From positions 79,628 to 100,563 of the forward strand of contig PBHZ01000007.1 of assembly GCA_002719615.1 (NCBI GenBank): a stretch of 20,936 nucleotides of DNA, in the 5' to 3' direction. Positions 16,462 through 20,936 of this stretch are shown here, in pieces. This stretch comes from Methanobacteriota archaeon (GTDB lineage Archaea > Thermoplasmatota > Poseidoniia > Poseidoniales > Thalassarchaeaceae). Below the pieces are notes generated by a model that was not told the DNA's origin, did not search any database, and worked only from the letters and a program-made list of their open reading frames with translations. A program made the translations under genes and the position numbers. The first letter of the stretch is position 1. Each line of letters starts with the position of its first letter.

Positions 16462-18672
16462 TCAACCAAGATTTACTTCCTCAATTGAGCCACATTTAGG
16501 ACAGGCAGTACGAGCAGAATCAATTCCCACTGGTAGTTCTACAGAAAATAATAGATTACATGAAGAGCAGTTTCTCTTTATTATTCTGTCAGATGGTCGC
16601 TCAGTAACAGTATTTGCAGTTTTAGAATCCGTAATATCATCTATCAAATCTGAGAGTAAACTATCTTCTGATGTAGATGATTTAGATGGAGATGTTTGAG
16701 CATCTTCCAATAATCCTTCTAAATCAACATCCGAGATATCTGCAATAGTATTATTGTTAGAATTATAAAAGTTAGGAGATGCTTGCGCCCACATTAGTTT
16801 TTGTTCCTCAGCAGATGGTGGTTGTATCTCTTCGACTGATTCTTCCTTTTTTTGTGATAATTCTTCAGTTCTAACCAGAATTCTTCTTCTAAACATTGTA
16901 TAAGCAATAATGGAAATAATTATCAAAAATGATAGTAGAACAATTAGAATAAAAAATGGATTTAAGGATTTATCTTCTGACTCTGATTCCATAACCATTA
17001 CAATAATTTCTGCCTGTGAAGATAATCCTGCATTATTTTCAGCAATGCATATCACTCTCTGTGCTCCAGTAGTTTGGAAATCATATTGAATTAATCTACC
17101 ATATAACTGCTTTTCATCTTCCTTACCTTCATTGAATATCCAGGAATATTGTATTTCATCGGATTCTTCATCATATGCTGATATTTCAAATGTTACAGGT
17201 TCACCAACAGAAACAGATATTTGATTTACATAATTATCAAAAATTGGAGGAGATAAATCAGAAAGTATTACTTTGACACTATCACTAGATTTTTGACCTG
17301 ATTTGTCAGTAACAATAAATTCAATATTATGTTCACCAGCTTGGTAATTAGAGTCAAAACTGAAAGTAAACGAAGAGCTAGCTGCATCACCAATACTAGC
17401 ATTACTTTGCTCAATTATCCCGTCCACTAACCACTCTATACTCTCAATACCCCAATTATCAGAAAATAATGCGCTAATTAATATTGTTTGATTGTAACCT
17501 TTCTGTAAATCTCCATTAACTAAAATAGATGCATTTGGAGGAGTATTATCTTCTATTTGCAAAGCAAGAATGGTACTTACCATTGTTCCATCAGTTGAAA
17601 GAACATTTAATTTTAGAGATGCATTATCCGGATTTGGCCACATGTAATCAAGTATTGGGCCAAAAAAATCTGGAATATCATCTTGATCGACATCCCATGA
17701 ATATCCAGAATCTGAAATTTGATTAGATCTGTTGGGAGTATCTAATGCAGAAAATGAAATTAATTCACCTACGTCGTAAGTTTGTTGAGGATTTAATGTA
17801 GATATAACAGGATTGATTATTGGATCAAGAGTTATAGTCACAGTAGTCTTTGCAATCGTTGTACCTGCTCCCCCTCCTCCTGGCCCTGCTCTGTTATCAA
17901 CTATCACATAGAGATTGATGCCCTCATACGATTCTGGAACTAACCATTGCTTGTACATTTCACTTGAGACAAGAAGTAAATCTGCTTCGACTATCCTTGA
18001 AGCCGCAGTTCCTCCGCTAGAGTAGAGATTCTTCTGATCTTCAGTCATAATAAAAATATCAGGATTGCCTTCCATTGTTCTAGCGAAAATATTTATTTTA
18101 GTTCCTGCATCTACAACAATCGGCCCTTCTGCTACTGAAAAGCTACTTGTATCAACTCTAATAATTGAGTCAAAGACAGTATATGGTTGTGTCATTATTT
18201 CTTGCATATCGAGTGAGACTTGGACTTCTAATTCTCCCTGTGCTCCCATTCCATCGTCTCCTGGGTGAGCAAAATTATCTATTATCATATACCATCTGGT
18301 TTTCTCTCTATCGTCTGGAACCGTCCAATGCCATTCACCATCTCCATTGAAATTTTCAAATACTGATTCTTGTTGCCAAATCATTTCATTTCTGTATGAT
18401 TGTTCATTTAGATAAACTTCTAAAGAATTAGCAGGGAAAAGGAGTATATCTATTGCATTGTTGGAAGAAATTTCAAAATCAAAGGTTTTACTTGGTTCTA
18501 ATTCACCTAAATCTATTCGTACGCAACTTTGTTGTTCTAGTGTCCAGTTATCGGGCAAGGATGTTGCATTTACATTATTACAATTGGTTATTGCTTTAGA
18601 TTCCGCATGGATGTATTGAGCGGAAAGTAATATTATCACAACAGCAAGTAAGCCTCCGGGCTGTATCTTCAT
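16462..18672 (-). CDS. Single-pass surface protein: duplicated PPC-like domains, PKD-like domains, cytoplasmic zinc ribbon
   Basis: This 736-residue protein of unknown function spans the membrane. The ATG at 18672 starts a signal peptide (MKIQPGGLLAVVIILLSAQY). Two related beta domains follow (about 24-155 and 165-283): the first contains WTVPDDREKTRWYMIIDNFA, the second WLVPESYEGINLYVIVDNRA, each ending in a glycine-rich loop, like pre-peptidase C-terminal (PPC) domains. Three PKD/Ig-like domains span about 285-560; the first has an acidic loop, WDVDQDDIPDF. A membrane helix lies at 573-592, followed by RRR, an acidic low-complexity tail, and a zinc ribbon with Cys702, Cys705, Cys724 and Cys727 (CSSC ... 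CPKC). Under this topology the ribbon is inside the cell. The frame continues upstream to 18912, but that part overlaps tRNase Z and lacks coding character. No clear ribosome-binding site was found in the 40-base gap. Confidence 0.88.
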   Translation of the reverse strand: MKIQPGGLLAVVIILLSAQYIHAESKAITNCNNVNATSLPDNWTLEQQSCVRIDLGELEPSKTFDFEISSNNAIDILLFPANSLEVYLNEQSYRNEMIWQQESVFENFNGDGEWHWTVPDDREKTRWYMIIDNFAHPGDDGMGAQGELEVQVSLDMQEIMTQPYTVFDSIIRVDTSSFSVAEGPIVVDAGTKINIFARTMEGNPDIFIMTEDQKNLYSSGGTAASRIVEADLLLVSSEMYKQWLVPESYEGINLYVIVDNRAGPGGGGAGTTIAKTTVTITLDPIINPVISTLNPQQTYDVGELISFSALDTPNRSNQISDSGYSWDVDQDDIPDFFGPILDYMWPNPDNASLKLNVLSTDGTMVSTILALQIEDNTPPNASILVNGDLQKGYNQTILISALFSDNWGIESIEWLVDGIIEQSNASIGDAASSSFTFSFDSNYQAGEHNIEFIVTDKSGQKSSDSVKVILSDLSPPIFDNYVNQISVSVGEPVTFEISAYDEESDEIQYSWIFNEGKEDEKQLYGRLIQYDFQTTGAQRVICIAENNAGLSSQAEIIVMVMESESEDKSLNPFFILIVLLSFLIIISIIAYTMFRRRILVRTEELSQKKEESVEEIQPPSAEEQKLMWAQASPNFYNSNNNTIADISDVDLEGLLEDAQTSPSKSSTSEDSLLSDLIDDITDSKTANTVTERPSDRIIKRNCSSCNLLFSVELPVGIDSARTACPKCGSIEEVNLG

Positions 18673-18712
18673 TGGCCAACCGTTTCGACATGCCTTTTGA
18701 ATCGTATCGCAA

Positions 18713-19690
18713 TTACGTTCGTTGAGTATCATAATTGTACCATGAGTTTTCATACTTTCTGAATAATTGTATTTCTCCATTGTTTGATACACGGAAAATA
18801 TCACCATCATTGCAGGCAAAACTCCTATTGTGATTGATTCTAGATTCCTTTTCAACCGCTCCAAGATCATTGATTCTTGGACTAAAATGTACCATACCAA
18901 GAACTTGGGCATTAATTTCAGAGGCAGTTTTTCCTGCTTCTAAAGCGGTTGAATGGCCATGTTCTTGAGCTTTTTTTGATAATTCATCGGTAAATGTCGC
19001 TTCATGGATTAATATATCCACGGGTTTTTCTAATATTTCTTTTTTGAAAGATGGAACGTTATATTTCGTATCTCCCGATATCAAAACATTCCTATCCGGT
19101 TTCTGAATGCTTGAAATTAGCCAAGCGACCGAAATAACGGTATGTTTAGTTGGAATTGCAGTGATTTTTATTCCTTCAATTGGTTGAAGTGATATATCGT
19201 GAGGATTTTGCCCATTAATTGGTATTAGAATCCAATTTATTTTAAACATTTTTTTTCTAGAATTATTTATGTGAGTACGCCATTCTTTGAATAAAATGGC
19301 AAAATCTGAAGGATTTATATCGTAATTATCTGGAATTGTTTCTCCATGATTTTTTTCCGCCCATTCAATTGCTTGAGGAGTAGAGGGAGCAATTATTGTC
19401 AATGATTTTTGTCGACCATCTAATTGCATTGTTTTCAATAAAGGTAAAACTCCCCAACAATGATCCAAATGGGAATGAGTTAGTAATATTACTTTTATTT
19501 TTGAAACACGTGCTCTGATGCCTATAGGGTTATTTTTTAGATCTAATTCATGTTTAATTAGGCGACTTTGGAATCCTTCTCCACAATCAATAATTAAATT
19601 ACCATCAGGAGTAGAAAGATAGTTTCCTGAAACAGATCTTGTGCCCGTGGGACGTGATCCAGAAGTACCCAGTATGTGTAAATCAAACAT
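18713..19690 (-). CDS. rnz: tRNase Z (tRNA 3' processing endonuclease, metallo-beta-lactamase fold)
   Basis: This enzyme cuts the 3' trailer from precursor tRNAs before CCA addition. It has 325 residues from the ATG at 19690, a typical length for the short archaeal form. The zinc site is complete: THSHLDH at about residues 71-77 (His72, His74, Asp76, His77), His183 in PTKHTVIS, Asp207 in ISGDTKYN, and His268 in MVHFSPRI. The tRNase Z signature HEATF (229-233) and GHSTALEAG (245-253) separate it from other beta-lactamase-fold hydrolases. The N-terminus is LGTSGSRPTGTRS, where many homologues have PTxxRN. A TTG three codons upstream (19699) is less likely than the ATG. A TATA-like element 20 bases before the ATG suggests a leaderless transcript. 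It follows the PRC-barrel gene by 30 bases. Confidence 0.93.
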   Translation of the reverse strand: MFDLHILGTSGSRPTGTRSVSGNYLSTPDGNLIIDCGEGFQSRLIKHELDLKNNPIGIRARVSKIKVILLTHSHLDHCWGVLPLLKTMQLDGRQKSLTIIAPSTPQAIEWAEKNHGETIPDNYDINPSDFAILFKEWRTHINNSRKKMFKINWILIPINGQNPHDISLQPIEGIKITAIPTKHTVISVAWLISSIQKPDRNVLISGDTKYNVPSFKKEILEKPVDILIHEATFTDELSKKAQEHGHSTALEAGKTASEINAQVLGMVHFSPRINDLGAVEKESRINHNRSFACNDGDIFRVSNNGEIQLFRKYENSWYNYDTQRT

Positions 19691-19710
19691 AGTAATCAAA
19701 CTGGAATAGT

Positions 19711-19718
19711 AATATAAA
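19711..19718 (-). promoter_or_regulatory. TATA-box-like element for tRNase Z, leaderless spacing
   Basis: The minus strand reads TTTATATT, with 20 bases between it and the ATG at 19690. With normal archaeal spacing, transcription would begin at or next to the start codon, and no Shine-Dalgarno site is present in the interval, which agrees with a leaderless mRNA. Confidence 0.5.
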
Positions 19719-19720
19719 CA

Positions 19721-19978
19721 TCATAAGTCGTGAGGTATTGGAGTTTTTGGAAACCATCTGAGTATGACAACATCTCCTATCGAACGTATCCAATGCCATG
19801 GAATTGAAACATGAACTCTACCTTCTACTAGTTCACTAGGAGGATTAGCGACGAATATATGGCTGCATTTCCAACCATTGGTTTCTACAACGGCATCATT
19901 AACAGTTCCAATTACTCTACCATCAGGAAGAATCACAGGAAGCCCTCGTATTTCTGAGAGGTAGTGGTCAACCATCAT
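19721..19978 (-). CDS. PRC-barrel domain protein
   Basis: This 85-residue protein consists of a single PRC-barrel, the small beta-barrel also found in photosynthetic reaction centre H subunits and the ribosome maturation factor RimM; stand-alone archaeal copies are common and mostly uncharacterised. The typical signs are the start SEIRGLPVILPDGRVIGTVN, then a second strand set (KCSHIFVANP), and the closing VHVSIPWHWIRSIGDVVIL. No membrane segment or cysteine pair is visible. It lies between the L15e and tRNase Z genes, in line with a link to RNA or translation, but that is inference from position. Two adjacent ATGs (19978 and 19975) could start it. A TATA-like element lies at 20016-20024, overlapping the end of the L15e gene. 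Confidence 0.88.
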   Translation of the reverse strand: MMVDHYLSEIRGLPVILPDGRVIGTVNDAVVETNGWKCSHIFVANPPSELVEGRVHVSIPWHWIRSIGDVVILRWFPKTPIPHDL

Positions 19979-20015
19979 CTAGACCGATGGGGTTTGAAAC
20001 ATCAATATGACGGAT

Positions 20016-20024
20016 GATATAATC
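20016..20024 (-). promoter_or_regulatory. Possible TATA-like element for the PRC-barrel gene
   Basis: The minus strand reads GATTATATC, 37 bases before the ATG at 19978 and overlapping the L15e stop codon. Standard spacing would give a leader of about 15 bases without an obvious ribosome-binding site. Co-transcription from L15e is an alternative. Confidence 0.35.
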
Positions 20025-20610
20025 ATTTTCCGCGATTTTTGTTGGCCTTTAAACTAGGACGGAGTTTTTCTGCTCCTTTTCCTTTATTATGTAATCCTCG
20101 GCCTCTTTTGCCAGCGCTTGTTTTTCCACGTTCAGCACGTCCTTTGTGGCTATTTCCGGAAGAAATCCAGTTATACTTTTTATCCGCCTTTATTACTGGG
20201 TGATGTGGATCTAACATTATTATTTCGAAAAATTTATTTTTTCCGTCTTCTCCAACCCAATATGAGTTTAAAACTTCAAGATTGGGGTATCTTTTACTTG
20301 CTCTCTCTTCAGCAATTCTTTGAGTAGATTTGGCCATTGTTATCTTAGTAATACCAGACTTCGAAGGTTTACGCTTCATATGTATTTTACCTTTCCTAAG
20401 TCCTCCACGGCGTATTCTAGTTCGAACTAGAACTACTCCTTGTTTTGCTTTATATCCAACTCTTCGAGCAGCATCTATTCTAGTTGGTTTATCTATTCTC
20501 TGAAAGACGGGTTCTCTCCTCCAAGAAGCCATCCTGTCTATTCTGTAACGGCTTGGTATGTTTGCTTTAGGCTGCTTCCACACATTCCTAACATATTGAT
20601 TTAGACTCAT
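20023..20610 (-). CDS. rpl15e: Large ribosomal subunit protein L15e (eL15)
   Basis: This is a protein of the 50S subunit found in archaea and eukaryotes but not in bacteria, and so the best domain marker in the window. It has 195 residues from the ATG at 20610, a normal archaeal length. Characteristic stretches are MSLNQYVRNVWKQP (1-14), RIDAARRVGYKAKQGVVLVR with RIRRGG just after it, RYPNLEVLNSYWVGEDGKNK, FFEIIMLDPHHPVI, and a basic C-terminus rich in Gly, Lys and Arg (SAGKRGRGLHNKGKGAEKLR). AGGAGG seven bases upstream fixes the start; the frame is open for 57 more codons upstream, but that part lies opposite the divergent gene. PRC-barrel and tRNase Z genes follow on the same strand. Confidence 0.97.
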   Translation of the reverse strand: MSLNQYVRNVWKQPKANIPSRYRIDRMASWRREPVFQRIDKPTRIDAARRVGYKAKQGVVLVRTRIRRGGLRKGKIHMKRKPSKSGITKITMAKSTQRIAEERASKRYPNLEVLNSYWVGEDGKNKFFEIIMLDPHHPVIKADKKYNWISSGNSHKGRAERGKTSAGKRGRGLHNKGKGAEKLRPSLKANKNRGK

Positions 20611-20617
20611 ATATAGG

Positions 20618-20623
20618 CCTCCT
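20618..20623 (-). promoter_or_regulatory. Shine-Dalgarno site of L15e
   Basis: The minus strand reads AGGAGG seven bases before the ATG at 20610. It decides the start of L15e against the longer open frame reaching 20781. Confidence 0.75.
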
Positions 20624-20650
20624 AGCGACTCGCCGACTTTACACTCCTTT

Positions 20651-20936
20651 ATGAGCCTACTTGCATTAGAAGAAGTCATGGCAGCAGAGAGTAGAGTAGT
20701 TATTCTCGCTGAACTCAAGGCTTTGAAAGAGCATGAAGAAATAATAGAAAACAATTTGAATATTAGGATAAAAAAAATCAAAAAGAGAGGTTTCTATAAA
20801 CCGATAATAGCAGATAATCAGACTAAAGTTATTTTAGATGGTCATCATAAATGGAATGCGGCTAAAGAGTTTGGACTCTCCAAAGTACCCACAATATTTG
20901 TTGATTACTTCAATGATCCAGGAGTTCAGGTAGATG
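20651..20936 (+). CDS. ParB/sulfiredoxin-fold protein, SerK-like (ADP-dependent serine kinase family), 3' end cut by window edge
   Basis: This is the only plus-strand gene; 95 residues are present before the edge. After a short N-terminus it reads ELKALKEHEEIIENN, then IKKIKKRGFYKPIIADNQ, VILDGHHKWNAAKEFGLSKV and PTIFVDYF. The GHHKW-type motif after a KPIIAD strand is the ParB N-domain/sulfiredoxin signature, and the LK-x-HEE stretch with DGHH resembles archaeal free-serine kinase SerK and its bacterial relative SbnI. Serine phosphorylation is therefore plausible, but DNA-binding or nuclease relatives share the fold and the C-terminal half is not visible. The start is ATG 20651 or ATG 20678. 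Forty bases separate it from the divergent L15e gene, so the two regulatory regions must overlap. Confidence 0.8.
   Translation, partial: MSLLALEEVMAAESRVVILAELKALKEHEEIIENNLNIRIKKIKKRGFYKPIIADNQTKVILDGHHKWNAAKEFGLSKVPTIFVDYFNDPGVQVD

Noticed and set aside
18673..18912. Upstream extension (80 codons) of the 736-residue surface protein gene
   Set aside because: It overlaps tRNase Z by 200 bases in another phase and its translation lacks any domain, whereas the ATG at 18672 begins a textbook signal peptide.
19691..19699. TTG start three codons upstream for tRNase Z
   Set aside because: The ATG at 19690 gives the usual N-terminus (hydrophobic strand followed by LGTSGS) and fits the TATA spacing.
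20611..20781. Upstream extension (57 codons) of the L15e gene
   Set aside because: It lies opposite the SerK-like gene, and the ATG at 20610 has AGGAGG at ideal spacing and the standard L15e N-terminus.
1..20936. Mobile element, prophage, CRISPR or recent transfer
   Set aside because: No transposase, integrase, inverted-repeat ends, direct repeat array or tRNA boundary was seen, and base composition is uniform apart from the short interval before nuoA.

Overview
The window looks like chromosomal DNA of an AT-rich planktonic archaeon, most likely a Thermoplasmatota lineage close to Marine Group II/III (Ca. Poseidoniia). This assignment is inference. It rests on an archaeal/eukaryotic-type ribosomal protein (L15e), an archaeal PRC-barrel protein next to tRNase Z, a complex I operon that runs A-B-C-D-H with no E, F or G genes, TATA-like promoter elements combined with Shine-Dalgarno sites, and several very large exported proteins built from immunoglobulin-like repeats. 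All genes but one lie on the minus strand, intergenic gaps are short, and no stretch over 300 bases lacks a gene. I saw no tRNA, rRNA, CRISPR array, insertion sequence or direct DNA repeat.

Reading in the direction of transcription (right to left): at 20651-20936 the start of a plus-strand ParB/sulfiredoxin-fold gene, similar to ADP-dependent serine kinase SerK, runs off the window. Divergent from it is a housekeeping group: ribosomal protein L15e (20610-20023), a PRC-barrel protein (19978-19721) and tRNase Z (19690-18713).

Next come about 14.5 kb of five cell-surface genes on the same strand: a 736-residue single-pass protein with two related beta domains, PKD-like domains and a cytoplasmic zinc ribbon (18672-16462); a 1459-residue exported protein of unknown function (16377-11998); a 185-residue single-pass protein that overlaps it by 17 bases (12014-11457); a 1479-residue membrane-anchored subtilisin-like protease (11372-6933); and an 899-residue membrane-anchored protein made of seven Ig-like repeats (6828-4129). 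Their topologies (signal peptides, beta-rich ectodomains, C-terminal anchors, short cytoplasmic tails) suggest an envelope-associated proteolysis/adhesion module, but joint function is inference from proximity and architecture.

The left end (4.1 kb) is the start of a respiratory complex I operon: nuoA, nuoB, nuoC, nuoD and nuoH, tightly spaced with recognisable ribosome-binding sites. nuoH continues past the left edge. Two features of this complex are unusual: a roughly 60-residue insertion in NuoH within the loop that normally leads directly to the quinone-site helix, and an alanine in NuoA where the family usually has a membrane glutamate.
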